Shown here: positions 56,144 to 64,000 of the stretch, in pieces
Numbering within the stretch: position 1 is the first letter of the stretch
Layout of the letters: every line of letters begins with the position of its first letter
Source: Chimaeribacter coloradensis
GTDB taxonomy: Bacteria > Pseudomonadota > Gammaproteobacteria > Enterobacterales > Enterobacteriaceae
Direction: 5' to 3'
NCBI RefSeq assembly: GCF_002858715.1
Contig: NZ_PJZH01000006.1
Span: 1 to 64,000 of the forward strand
Length of the DNA stretch: 64,000 nt
Notes under the pieces: generated by a model
Seen by the model: only the letters and a program-made list of their open reading frames with translations
Database searches by the model: none
Told to the model about the DNA's origin: nothing
Program-made: the position numbers and the translations under genes

Positions 56144-57767
56144 TGATATTCAGGCCGTGCCGCACGACGCGGATGTCGTCACTGCCGCGCCCGCACCGGC
56201 CGCCGCGTCACCCTGGCAGCCGCTGCGCCAGCCGGTGTTCCGCATGTTGTGGATTGCCACTGTGGTCTCCAACATCGGCTCCTGGATGAACGACGTCGGC
56301 GTGAACTGGACGATGCTGACCCTCAGCGCCGACCCGCTGAGCGTTGCCCTGGTCCAGGCGGCGAGCAGCCTGCCGATGTTCCTGTTTGCCCTGCCGTCCG
56401 GCGTGATGGCGGACATCGTCGACCGCCGCAAATACCTGCTGTTCTCCCAGATCTGGGTATTTATCGCCGCCGCCGGGCTGACCCTGCTCTCCTTTACCGG
56501 GCATGTGACGCCGCTGGTGCTGCTGATCGCCGCCTTTCTGATGAGCACCGGCGCGGCGATGAGCTCGCCGCCGTTCCAGGCGATTGTGCCGGATCTGGTG
56601 AAGAAGCGTGAGCTGAGCGCGGCGATCGCCCTGAACTCGCTGGGGATCAACATCAGCCGCGCCATCGGCCCGGCGCTGGGCGGGCTGATCCTCTCTTTCA
56701 GCGGCCCGTGGATGGTGTTCCTGCTCAACGCGCTCTCGGTGCTGGGCGTCGCCTGGGTGCTCTACCGCTGGAAGGCGGAGCCGACGGTGCAGCGCCTGCC
56801 GCCTGAGCACTTCTTCTCCGCCGTGCGCGCCGGGCTGCGCTATGTCCACGCTGCGCCGGTGCTGCGTAATGTGCTGGTGCGCACCGTGGCGTTCTTCCTG
56901 TTCAGCAGTGCCGGCTGGGCGCTGCTGCCGCTGGTGGCGCGGCGCGAGCTGAACCTCGGCCCCGGCGGCTACGGCATTATGCTGGCCTTTATCGGCGTCG
57001 GGGCGGTCTGCGGCGCGGTGCTGCTGCCGCGGCTGCGCAAGCTGTTCAACCCGGACCGGCTGATGGTGCTCGCCAGCCTGCTGTTCGGGGTGACCATGCT
57101 GGCGCTGGCCTTTGTCCGGCACTTCTGGCTGCTGAATGCATTTGAGTTCTTCACCGGCTTCGCCTGGATTGCGGTGCTCTCCACGCTGAACGTCGGGGCG
57201 CAGCGCAGCGCCGCGAAATGGGTGAAAGCGCGCGCCCTGGCGGTCTACCTGACGGTGTTCTTCGGCTCCATGACCGTCGGCAGCGCCCTCTGGGGGCAAC
57301 TGGCGTCGCATTACGGCATCCCGGTGTCGCTCACGGTGGCGACCATCGGTATCGCGCTGGCCTCCCTGACGGTGCTGCGCTGGCGGCTGGATATGGACCC
57401 CGACCTGAACCTCGACATCAGCGAGATCAAAGAGCCGGTGCCGGCGCTGGACATCCACCACGACCGCGGCCCGGTCAGGGTGAGCTATGAGTACCTGATC
57501 CGCCCGGAGGACACGAAAGGCTTTACGCACTGTATGCAGGATATGCGGCGCGTGCGGCGGCGCGGCGGCGCGATGAACTGGTCGGTGTATGAGGATATCC
57601 TGCAGCCGGGGATCTTCGTGGAAACTTTCGTGGTGGGATCGTGGATGGAGCACCTGCGCCAGCTTGAACGCTACACCATGAACGACCAGAAAATTCAGAC
57701 CCGCGTCTATGCGTTCCACCAGGGTGATAAGGTGCCGCAGGCACGCTATCTGGTCGCCCCCGTTTAA
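56130..57767 (+). CDS. MFS transporter fused to a C-terminal ABM-like domain
   Basis: A 545-residue protein. Residues 30-420 are an MFS_3 (enterobactin exporter EntS-like) transporter: FRMLWIATVVSNIGSWMNDV, VSLALVQAASSLP-like segment, IVDRRKYLLFSQ loop. From about 440 a soluble domain follows (VRVSYEYLIRPEDTKGFTHC, WSVYEDILQPGIFVETFVVG, HLRQLERYTMNDQKIQTRVY), which has the ABM/monooxygenase-like dimeric fold. ATG 56130 has GAGGTGCGCT upstream. It overlaps DoxX and ends the operon before a strong terminator. It probably exports the amidohydrolase product or its substrate. Confidence 0.88.
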   Translation: MAQVNDIQAVPHDADVVTAAPAPAAASPWQPLRQPVFRMLWIATVVSNIGSWMNDVGVNWTMLTLSADPLSVALVQAASSLPMFLFALPSGVMADIVDRRKYLLFSQIWVFIAAAGLTLLSFTGHVTPLVLLIAAFLMSTGAAMSSPPFQAIVPDLVKKRELSAAIALNSLGINISRAIGPALGGLILSFSGPWMVFLLNALSVLGVAWVLYRWKAEPTVQRLPPEHFFSAVRAGLRYVHAAPVLRNVLVRTVAFFLFSSAGWALLPLVARRELNLGPGGYGIMLAFIGVGAVCGAVLLPRLRKLFNPDRLMVLASLLFGVTMLALAFVRHFWLLNAFEFFTGFAWIAVLSTLNVGAQRSAAKWVKARALAVYLTVFFGSMTVGSALWGQLASHYGIPVSLTVATIGIALASLTVLRWRLDMDPDLNLDISEIKEPVPALDIHHDRGPVRVSYEYLIRPEDTKGFTHCMQDMRRVRRRGGAMNWSVYEDILQPGIFVETFVVGSWMEHLRQLERYTMNDQKIQTRVYAFHQGDKVPQARYLVAPV

Positions 57768-57790
57768 CGTCTTTGCGCATTGAACGCATT

Positions 57791-57819
57791 AAAAAAGCTG
57801 CCTTCCGGCAGCTTTTTTT
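57791..57819. terminator. Bidirectional Rho-independent terminator
   Basis: GCTGCC/GGCAGC stem flanked by A6 before and T7 after. It lies between the rightward MFS stop (57767) and the leftward amidase stop (57832). Confidence 0.92.
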
Positions 57820-57831
57820 ATTGGCAGGTGT

Positions 57832-59280
57832 TTAACGTTCTGCCGTGGCGGCATCCCACACCGGTGCCTGCCGCGCACCGGCCACGCGCTCAACCGCCTC
57901 CGCCGCCTGCAGCAGCGCATCATCATGGCCGGGGGCGGTGAAGAGGGTCACCCCAAACGGCAGCCCCTCTGCGTCCTGCCCCACCGGCACCGCCGCCACC
58001 GGCGCGCCCGCTTTCCCGGTGCATTTGGCGGCGGCCGCCATCGGGGCCAGCAGCAGGTCAGCCTGACCCGCCTTCAGCGCGGCCAGGATGCCCGCATCGA
58101 GGCTGAGCGCGATATCGCGCTGGCGGTCTGCCACATACTGCGGCGAACAGATGCCGGGCGCGGCCTCGGCGGCCTCCAGCAGGGACTGGCCATACGGGAT
58201 GGCGTCAGGGTGGGCGTGGTTCCAGCGGATAATCTCCTCCAGGGAGGAGAGGCCGCACGGGCGCAGCGCGCCCAGCAGGCTGTTGAGGCTCGCCCTGAAC
58301 TCACTCCGGAACACGCAGGAGCGCACCTCGTGCAACTGCTCGGCCGAGGGCAGATCGCAGGGATCGACAATCGTCGCGCCCGCCTCTGCCAGCCGCGCCA
58401 GCACACGGTCAAAGGCCGCGGTGCGGCCCGCTGTCAACACGTTATCGGCGATCAGGCGGCGCGGCACGCCTATCCGCAGCCCCTGCAACGCGCCGCGGGT
58501 GCCCGGGGCGTCAGCGAAACCGGCCAGCGTTGCTGTGTCGTGCATGTCCGCGCCCGCGATCGCGTTAAACACCAGCCGGGCGTCGCCGACGGTGCGGGTC
58601 AGCGGCCCCGGCGAATCCTGGCTCGGTACCAGCGGGATCAGGCCGTGGCGGCTGACGCGCCCCACCGTGGGTTTGAAGGCGACCAGCGCGCTGTGCACCG
58701 CCGGGGCCTGGAGCGAGTTCTGCGTCTCCGACCCTATGGCGAAGGCGCAGAACCCGGCAGCCACGGCGGCGGCTGACCCGACACTCGACCCCTGCCCGCG
58801 CCCATACTCCATGCCCAGTGGGTTGCGGACCACGCCGCCGGTGCCGCTGAAGCCTGACGGCATCACATCAGAGACGAAATCCGCAAACTCCGTAAGGTGC
58901 GTTTTCCCCAGCAGCACCGCGCCCGCCTCACGCAGACGCGTGACCAGCGTCGCCTCATAGGGCGGCAGAAATTCCGCCAGCGCCCGCGCCCCGGCCGACG
59001 CAAAACTTCCGTCAGTGGTAAAAACATTGTCTTTGACCAGATAGGGCACCCCGTGCAGCGGCCCCCGCGACCGGCCCGCGGCCAGTTCGGCATCTGCCCG
59101 GTCGGCCTCCTCCAGGGCGAGGCGCGACACGCTGCGCACGGCGTTAATCCCGCGGTTACCCTGCGCGATCCGGTTCAGATACCATTGTGTCGCCTCGCGG
59201 GCGGTGAGCTGACCGGCCGCGATGGCCGCGCCGATGGCCTGGGCAGAGTGCGTGCCAAGCAGGGTGGAAATATCGGTCAT
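57832..59280 (-). CDS. Amidase-signature family amidase
   Basis: A 482-residue amidase. GPLHGVPYLVKDNVFTTDGS has the catalytic Lys, and GRGQGSSVGSAAAVAAGFCA is the serine-rich block with the cis-Ser and the nucleophile region; in place of the GDTGGSIR motif it reads SETQNSLQAPA, which keeps a Ser but lacks the double Gly. It hydrolyses an amide, or could be a non-GatA amidase for aromatic amides. GGAGCCTCCCCCT precedes ATG. The gene is convergent with the MFS operon and may act on the same amide compounds. Confidence 0.88.
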   Translation of the reverse strand: MTDISTLLGTHSAQAIGAAIAAGQLTAREATQWYLNRIAQGNRGINAVRSVSRLALEEADRADAELAAGRSRGPLHGVPYLVKDNVFTTDGSFASAGARALAEFLPPYEATLVTRLREAGAVLLGKTHLTEFADFVSDVMPSGFSGTGGVVRNPLGMEYGRGQGSSVGSAAAVAAGFCAFAIGSETQNSLQAPAVHSALVAFKPTVGRVSRHGLIPLVPSQDSPGPLTRTVGDARLVFNAIAGADMHDTATLAGFADAPGTRGALQGLRIGVPRRLIADNVLTAGRTAAFDRVLARLAEAGATIVDPCDLPSAEQLHEVRSCVFRSEFRASLNSLLGALRPCGLSSLEEIIRWNHAHPDAIPYGQSLLEAAEAAPGICSPQYVADRQRDIALSLDAGILAALKAGQADLLLAPMAAAAKCTGKAGAPVAAVPVGQDAEGLPFGVTLFTAPGHDDALLQAAEAVERVAGARQAPVWDAATAER

Positions 59281-59512
59281 AGGGGGAGGCTCCGGCTGTT
59301 CAATATCGGGGATGGGGCCGGCAGGGGGCCGCCTTCAACCTGTTGGCGGCTCCCCGCAGGGCGTGAGCGGCTTTTAAGCCAGCACAGCGCGACTATAAGA
59401 GAGGCGAAAAAGAAATGTTGTACTGTGAGGGGCGTTTACCGGGGGCAGTCTGGGGCTGCGCGCGCAGCAGGGTGCCGCCCGGGCTGGAAAGGGCTCCGCG
59501 CCTGAGCGGGCC
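59281..59512. other. Intergenic region, nothing recognised
   Basis: A 232-bp GC-rich stretch between the amidase start and the GNAT stop. Nothing recognised beyond weak GC-rich hairpins. Confidence 0.4.
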
Positions 59513-60010
59513 TCAGGCGTTTTTCAGCAAACCGCTTTCGGCAAACCTCAGCAGCGTCGCGCCGTCCAGCCGGTAACGCACCCACTCATCCAGCGGCAGC
59601 GCGCCGATGCTGAGGTAAAACGCCCTGGCGGTCTGGTTCCAGCTGAGGGTGCCCCACTCCAGGCGGCTGCACCGGCATTTCACCGCATGTTGCGCAATAT
59701 AGTGCAGCATCGCCTGCCCGACGTCGCGGTCGCGGTAGGGCGGCGTAAAATACATGTCCTCCATAGAGAGGCCGCGGCGGTCCAGCCAGGTGGAATAGCT
59801 GCTGGACGTCACGGCATACCCGGCGATCGCCTCATCAATCTCACAGATAAAGGCGTCATTATTGCTGCCGGGGCCGAACAGGGCGTCCCTGATGGACGCC
59901 ACGCTGGTGGCGGCATCCTGCCGGGCGTGCTCATAAACGGATAATTCGCTGATCATCGTATAGATAGCATCGGCATCCTCTGGCACAGCCTGCCGGATCG
60001 TCACCTTCAT
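59513..60010 (-). CDS. GNAT-family N-acetyltransferase
   Basis: A 165-residue GNAT of the spermine/diamine acetyltransferase-like type. VTIRQAVPEDADAIYTMISE opens the fold; FTPPYRDRDVGQAMLHYIAQ is the acetyl-CoA loop, in a variant with DRDVGQAM in place of the usual GxGxG/A; LEWGTLSWNQTARAFYLSIG is the motif B. GAAGGAAATCGCG precedes ATG 60010. It is divergent from the LysR gene at 60105 and may be its target. Confidence 0.87.
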   Translation of the reverse strand: MKVTIRQAVPEDADAIYTMISELSVYEHARQDAATSVASIRDALFGPGSNNDAFICEIDEAIAGYAVTSSSYSTWLDRRGLSMEDMYFTPPYRDRDVGQAMLHYIAQHAVKCRCSRLEWGTLSWNQTARAFYLSIGALPLDEWVRYRLDGATLLRFAESGLLKNA

Positions 60011-60104
60011 CGCGATTTCCTTCTGTTATCCTGTTGATGCCCACCAGAATAATCGCTATTGTCCGATGAATTAAGTGCAGTGATCACAACGAAAGGTGAA
60101 CGCC

Positions 60105-61049
60105 ATGCATCATGTGCTGCGGCGGCTTGATTTGAATCTCCTCCCTGTTTTTGATGCCGTCTTCCGGCACCGCTCCGTCAGGCTGGCGGCGGCGGAACTC
60201 GCGATGAGCACCTCGGCGCTGAGCCATGCGTTAACGCGGCTGCGGCAGTTCCTGAACGACCCGCTGTTCTACCGCGACGGCCACCGCATGTGCCCGAGTG
60301 TCTATGCCTGTGAGCTGGCCCCGTTTGTGGCGGACGCGCTGGCGACGCTGAACCAGCAGCTCGCGCCCGTCCAGCCTTTTGACCCGCTGACCAGCCACGA
60401 CTGTTTCCGCATCGCCGTCACGGACTACACCGCCTTCTGCATTTTCCCGGGGCTGATGCAGGCGTTGGAGCATGCCGCGCCAAATTTGCGCTTTGAGCTG
60501 CGCTACCTGCCGCACAACCCCGCCCTGACCGAGCTGCTGGCCGGTGAGATCGACCTCGCCCTGAGTTTCAGTGAACCGGATGGGCTGAGTGACCCGGATC
60601 TGGTGGAGACCGATCTCTTCAGCGATGAGTTTATCGTCATCAGTCACCGCCGCCGCACCCGCCTGACCCTGGAGGATTACCTCGCGGCCCGGCATCTGGT
60701 GGTCACGCCGTGGAATGAAAAGCAGGGGATGCTGGATCTGCACCTCGCCCGCCTGGGGCTGGCACGCCGCATCGCCCTCCGCACGCCGTCGATGCTGGGC
60801 GCGCCCTTTATGGTGACCGGCAGCGACCTGCTGATGGCGATCCCCTCTTTCGTGGCCGACACCTTTGAGCAGGTGGTGAACGTCTCGCGCTTCCCGCTGC
60901 CGTTTGCCGTGCCCCGCTTTACCGTGAAAATCTACTCCCACCGGCGCAGCGGCACCCGGAAAGCCACCGACTGGCTCAAGGGCGTGATCAGCCGGACGAT
61001 TACCGGGAAGGCGCACTATGCGCCCCCCTCACCTCCCCCGCCCCCCTGA
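60105..61049 (+). CDS. LysR-family transcriptional regulator
   Basis: A 314-residue LTTR. LNLLPVFDAVFRHRSVRLAA and STSALSHALTRLRQFLNDPL form the HTH, followed by FRIAVTDYTAFCIFPGLMQA and a full effector domain. ATG 60105 follows AAAGGTGAACGCC; the 60096 start is a GTG without a site. The C-terminus is proline-rich (APPSPPPPP), unusual for the family. Divergent from the GNAT gene. Confidence 0.88.
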   Translation: MHHVLRRLDLNLLPVFDAVFRHRSVRLAAAELAMSTSALSHALTRLRQFLNDPLFYRDGHRMCPSVYACELAPFVADALATLNQQLAPVQPFDPLTSHDCFRIAVTDYTAFCIFPGLMQALEHAAPNLRFELRYLPHNPALTELLAGEIDLALSFSEPDGLSDPDLVETDLFSDEFIVISHRRRTRLTLEDYLAARHLVVTPWNEKQGMLDLHLARLGLARRIALRTPSMLGAPFMVTGSDLLMAIPSFVADTFEQVVNVSRFPLPFAVPRFTVKIYSHRRSGTRKATDWLKGVISRTITGKAHYAPPSPPPPP

Positions 61050-61057
61050 CCGGCCGG

Positions 61058-61405
61058 TCAGGCGTCAGCCGATGCCTCAGCTGCGGGCAGCGTTTGCCGG
61101 TTAGCATTGCCCCATTCGCACAGGGGTTGCAGGGCGAGCGCCAGCGTGCGGCCGAAGCCGGTAATGGTGTATTCCACCCTGGGCGGCACCTCCCGGAAGT
61201 CATGCCGCGTCAGGATGCCCGCGTCGGTTAAATCACGCAGTTGCTGGATCAACACCTTCTCACTGATGCCCGCTGCCAGCCGCTTAAGTTCGCCGAAACG
61301 GCGCGGCTGGTGTTGCAGGTGAAACAGCAGGATCGGTTTCCATTTTCCGCCGATGTAATGCAAGGCCACGTCGAGGCCGCAGACAGGGTCCATTTTTTTC
61401 TCCAT
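61058..61405 (-). CDS. HxlR-family transcriptional regulator
   Basis: A 115-residue winged-helix regulator. DPVCGLDVALHYIGGKWKPI begins the HxlR domain, with a Cys at about residue 8 that can act as a redox/electrophile sensor (as in QorR and YodB). RFGELKRLAAGISEKVLIQQ is the recognition region. AAAAGG precedes ATG 61405. It is divergent from the SDR gene at 61486 with 80 bp between them. An HxlR repressor beside an oxidoreductase is a common quinone- or aldehyde-response unit. An imperfect repeat CTTACC/GGTAGG lies at 61407-61422. Confidence 0.9.
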   Translation of the reverse strand: MEKKMDPVCGLDVALHYIGGKWKPILLFHLQHQPRRFGELKRLAAGISEKVLIQQLRDLTDAGILTRHDFREVPPRVEYTITGFGRTLALALQPLCEWGNANRQTLPAAEASADA

Positions 61406-61406
61406 A

Positions 61407-61422
61407 CTTACCTTTTGGTAGG
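61407..61422. promoter_or_regulatory. HxlR operator-like inverted repeat
   Basis: CTTACC and GGTAGG flank TTTT (5 of 6 paired), just upstream of the hxlR-type gene's ATG, with the further GTAC-TAGTATATAC AT-rich element next to it. Such TACC..GGTA motifs are typical of HxlR-type operators. Confidence 0.55.
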
Positions 61423-61485
61423 TACTAGTATATACGAAAGCCACCTCTTACACTGCGTTTCCGCATTATCATTCTGGAGAAGATC

Positions 61486-62235
61486 ATGGGTAAGCTTGCA
61501 GGAAAAGTGGTTGTGATTACCGGTGCCAACAGCGGCATCGGCCTGGCCTCGGCCAAACGCTTTGCGGCAGAAGGCGCACGCCTGTTTATCACCGGCCGCC
61601 GCGCAGCCGAACTTGAAAAAGCGGCAAAGGAAGTGGGACATGGTGCCACCGGGATTGTCTGTGATATTTCAGTGATGCAGGATCTCGACGCCCTGTTTGA
61701 CCGCGTCAGGCAGGAGGCGGGGCAGATTGATGTGCTGTTCGCCAACGCGGGCGGGGGGGATTTCGCCCTGCTGGAGGAGGTGACCGAGGCGCACTATGCC
61801 CGCATTTTCGATACCAACGTCAAAGGCACCCTGTTCACCGTGCAGAAAGCGCTGCCCCTGCTGAAGGACGGCGCGTCCGTCATCCTGACCGGCTCGACCA
61901 GCGCCACCACCGGCATCCCGGCGTTCAGCGTCTACAGCGCCAGCAAAGCGGCGGTGCGCAATTTCGCCCGTGGGTGGATCATGGAGCTGGCACCGCGCCG
62001 GATCCGCGTCAATGTGCTGGTGCCCGGTTCAACCTCGACGCCGGGCTGGCACAATCTCACGCCTGATCAGGAGGCCAACCAGGCGATGATCCGCGCCGCA
62101 GAATCGTCAACGCCGCTGGCGCGGCTGGCTGAACCCGCCGAGATCGCGGCCGCCGCGCTGTTCCTGGCCTCTGACGACAGCAGCTTCGTCAACGGCAGCG
62201 AACTCTTTGCTGACGGCGGTGCCGCACAAATCTAA
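61486..62235 (+). CDS. SDR-family oxidoreductase
   Basis: A 249-residue classical SDR. KVVVITGANSGIGLASAKRF is the Rossmann motif, LFANAGGGDF the NAG region, VILTGSTSATTGIPAF supplies Ser and YSASKAAVRNFARG the YxxxK. GSELFADGGAAQI ends it. CTGGAGAAGATC precedes ATG. Presumed target of the divergent HxlR regulator. Its stop overlaps the convergent gene by 4 bp. Confidence 0.9.
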   Translation: MGKLAGKVVVITGANSGIGLASAKRFAAEGARLFITGRRAAELEKAAKEVGHGATGIVCDISVMQDLDALFDRVRQEAGQIDVLFANAGGGDFALLEEVTEAHYARIFDTNVKGTLFTVQKALPLLKDGASVILTGSTSATTGIPAFSVYSASKAAVRNFARGWIMELAPRRIRVNVLVPGSTSTPGWHNLTPDQEANQAMIRAAESSTPLARLAEPAEIAAAALFLASDDSSFVNGSELFADGGAAQI

Positions 62236-62708
62236 ATGCCGGCGCGGCACACTGCGGAGGCGACGGCGTCCAGCTCGCGGTCATAGCTGGCGCGCTCACC
62301 GGCGCTGAGGAACCCTTGCGCTTTCACGAAGCGGCCTGCGTCACGGCGCACCTGCGCCACGCGCTGCCAGAGGCTGTCCGCCTGGGGCTGGCTCAGCCGC
62401 CGCGCCTTGCGCGCGGTGCTGATGTCCGCCTGAAGGATGTTGGCGCGCACTGAGAGGTGCGCCTGCCGCGGGTCGGTGACGCTGCCGCCCGTTTCGCCCT
62501 GGATCGCGCGCTGGGTTTTCAGGTCACAACTGGGGTAAGCGGGGGCGAGCGGGGCCGCCGTGGCGAGCCTCACCACAAACGGGTAGAGCAACCAGAGGAA
62601 GATCATGATCTGTATGGCCTTTGCCAGCCAGCGCGTATGCCGCCAGAGGTGGCGCTCCCTCTCGTTCGCCTGCTGGATCGCTTTTTCGGTCGTTTCCTGG
62701 GTGGTCAT
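62232..62708 (-). CDS. Hypothetical single-TM protein
   Basis: A 158-residue protein with an N-terminal charged helix (residues 1-30), one TM segment (AIQIMIFLWLLYPFVVRLAT, about 32-51) and a C-terminal region of about 105 residues, probably periplasmic, with two Cys (SCDLKTQ... and AVCRAG) that could pair. It contains helical Arg-rich sequence (RRLSQPQADSLWQRVAQVRR). A strong AGGAGGAGAGG precedes ATG 62708. No family recognised. Convergent overlap with the SDR gene. Confidence 0.7.
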   Translation of the reverse strand: MTTQETTEKAIQQANERERHLWRHTRWLAKAIQIMIFLWLLYPFVVRLATAAPLAPAYPSCDLKTQRAIQGETGGSVTDPRQAHLSVRANILQADISTARKARRLSQPQADSLWQRVAQVRRDAGRFVKAQGFLSAGERASYDRELDAVASAVCRAGI

Positions 62709-62771
62709 CCTCTCCTCCTGAAAGGTTAACGGGGTAAGTGTGCTGCCCGGCATGCCGCCGGGCCGGGGCCG

Positions 62772-62990
62772 TCAGGGCACATTGACCGACATATAATGGC
62801 TGTCACCAATACAGACCGCCAGGGCAGAATCTTTCACCATCTGCCGGATGTCCTCTTTGCAGGCCGGGAGATCCGGGTAGGTCTCCGGGTTCACGGCCAG
62901 CACATGCCCCTGGCGCGACATCAGCCGCCAGCTCCAGGTGTGGTTTTCACTCTGGTAAATATAAAAATAGGATAATTTTGCAGGTTGCAT
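62772..62990 (-). CDS. Small protein, DUF1508-like
   Basis: A 72-residue protein. YFYIYQSENHTWSWRLMSRQ then GHVLAVNPETYPDLPACKED matches the pattern of DUF1508/YegP repeats (a strand-rich unit with W-x-W-R and a later C-x-x-x-I), here in a single copy instead of YegP's tandem pair. AAGGAAACTGTT precedes ATG 62990. The family's function is unknown. It is probably in one unit with the gene at 62232. Confidence 0.6.
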   Translation of the reverse strand: MQPAKLSYFYIYQSENHTWSWRLMSRQGHVLAVNPETYPDLPACKEDIRQMVKDSALAVCIGDSHYMSVNVP

Positions 62991-63207
62991 AACAGTTTCC
63001 TTCATCGTGCAGTAAACAGATTTTCTCTCCTGACGCCGTACGGATGACCGGTAAGAAAAAGGGGGAGCAGAGCATGCCGTTATTTACCCTGACCTGCCAG
63101 AGCGGATGAGGCGGTGTGAGAAAAGATGAGAAAAAATGATACCCGGGCAGTTAACATCTGCCCGATGCAGCCGTCAGGGCTGCCGGTTTACCACCCAAGG
63201 AGATGCT

Positions 63208-64000
63208 GTGATCCGTCTGGAAGATGTCACATTGTTTGTCCGTGCCGCTGCCCTGGGCAGTTTTTCCAGCGCCGCGCGGGAAGCGGATATTCTGCCCGGC
63301 CAGGTCAGCGCGGCGGTTAACCGCCTAGAGCGTGACCTCAACACCCGCCTGTTTGCGCGATCCACCCGCAGTTTGCGGCTCACCGCCGAGGGGGAAGCCT
63401 GGCTGCCTTACGCCCAGGAGATGCTGAGCATTGTGCAGGCGGGGGCGACGCGTTTGCAGGGCGGTGAAAATGAGATTCAGGGCGAGCTTAAAATCGCCGT
63501 CCCCTCTGACATCGGCCGGAATGTCATCCTGCCGGTGATCACCGCCTTTTGTGAAAAACACCCCAGGGTGTCGCTGCGGCTCTCCCTCTCCGATCAGGTC
63601 AGCGATATGTTCCGCGATCCGGTGGATGTGGCGATACGCTACGGCGTGCTGGAAAACAGCAGCTACGTGGCGCTGCCCCTGGCGGAGGATAACCGCCGCG
63701 TGCTGGCCGCCGCGCCGGGCTACCTGGCGGCGCATGGCCGCCCGCGCAGCCTGGATGAGCTGGCCCACCACCACTGCCTGCTCTATATGCTGAATGGCCA
63801 TGTGTATGACAAGTGGGCGTTCCCGGCCGATGGCGGGCGCAGGCTGCTGACCGTCAGCAGCCGGATGATGTGTGACGATGCCGACCTGGCGCGCCGCTGG
63901 GCGGTGGCCGGGATGGGCGTGGTCTATAAATCCTGGATCGACGTCTGTGAAGATGTGCAGGCCGGGCGGCTTGAGCTGCTGCTGCCGGGCCAGCCGGGGG
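63208..64000 (+). CDS. LysR-family regulator, 3' end outside window
   Basis: A GTG-started LTTR open to the end of the window (at least 264 residues). VTLFVRAAALGSFSSAAREA, then GQVSAAVNRLERDLNTRLFA, is the winged HTH; LKIAVPSDIGRNVILPVITA starts the effector domain; MFRDPVDVAIRYGVLENSSY and the CrgA-type pattern follow. AAGGAGA six bases before the GTG fixes the start; the nearby ATG at 63203 is out of frame and closes at once. The last few residues are cut off. Confidence 0.88.
   Translation, partial: MIRLEDVTLFVRAAALGSFSSAAREADILPGQVSAAVNRLERDLNTRLFARSTRSLRLTAEGEAWLPYAQEMLSIVQAGATRLQGGENEIQGELKIAVPSDIGRNVILPVITAFCEKHPRVSLRLSLSDQVSDMFRDPVDVAIRYGVLENSSYVALPLAEDNRRVLAAAPGYLAAHGRPRSLDELAHHHCLLYMLNGHVYDKWAFPADGGRRLLTVSSRMMCDDADLARRWAVAGMGVVYKSWIDVCEDVQAGRLELLLPGQPG

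Noticed and set aside
56208-57719. A 503-codon leftward open frame opposite the MFS gene
   Set aside because: It has extreme His/Gln/Arg composition, typical of a GC-rich antisense frame.

Overview
The window is GC-rich chromosomal DNA that reads as a member of the order Enterobacterales. The main evidence is an AraJ protein close to the E. coli one, an IbaG-type fragment, an enterobacterial-style 16-strand porin, strong AGGAGG ribosome binding sites and dense gene packing. The genus cannot be settled by eye; the content (treZ-treY, gluconate-dehydrogenase-type complexes, uvsE, a giant hybrid kinase) suits a plant- or environment-associated lineage such as Erwiniaceae or relatives. No rRNA, tRNA, CRISPR array or insertion sequence was seen.

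Layout. 0-4.8 kb: a C-terminally broken ibaG, an AT-rich stretch, an old-yellow-enzyme (OYE) reductase, araJ, and a LysR regulator divergent from a second OYE. 5-9 kb: a periplasmic DUF4432 protein, uvsE, a DUF3750 protein and a DUF697-like protein. 9-11 kb: a tyrosine recombinase with a perfect 13-7-13 inverted repeat just upstream, then a cupin. 11-20.6 kb: a LacI-controlled sugar oxidation locus (TIM-barrel isomerase; three-subunit Tat-exported FAD dehydrogenase with cytochrome c; sugar porter; IolE-like TIM barrel). 20.6-25.5 kb: a small protein and treZ-treY. 25.5-34.6 kb: small envelope and accessory genes, an XRE-cupin regulator, a Fur-box-controlled iron/siderophore/haem ABC importer, an AraC/SDR pair, a ComB-like phosphatase and a GNAT. 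34.7-37.6 kb: a chemoreceptor and a porin. 37.9-43.3 kb: a second sugar-oxidation operon (TetR; Gfo/Idh/MocA dehydrogenase, TIM barrel, MFS, DUF993). 43.5-57.8 kb: a large two-armed locus. Leftward it encodes isochorismatase, two XapX proteins, a stand-alone receiver, an 1858-residue kinase/ATPase/GAF/PAS/histidine kinase, AraC, esterase and SDR. Rightward it encodes amidohydrolase, DoxX and an MFS-monooxygenase fusion. 57.8-64 kb: amidase, GNAT, LysR, HxlR/SDR pair, two small proteins and a LysR gene running off the end.

How the genes fit together. Two separate loci (11-20.6 and 38-43 kb) pair a sugar dehydrogenase with TIM-barrel isomerase-like enzymes and an MFS importer, the layout expected for oxidation-first (keto-sugar or keto-glycoside) catabolism. 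The 43.5-57.8 kb locus is the strongest candidate for an undescribed system. A stress-sensor-like giant kinase sits in the same operon as the isochorismatase, facing an amidohydrolase/efflux operon. A 24-bp operator in the shared promoter region recurs (22 of 24 positions) in front of the AraC gene 7.5 kb away, in the same orientation relative to the gene it precedes.
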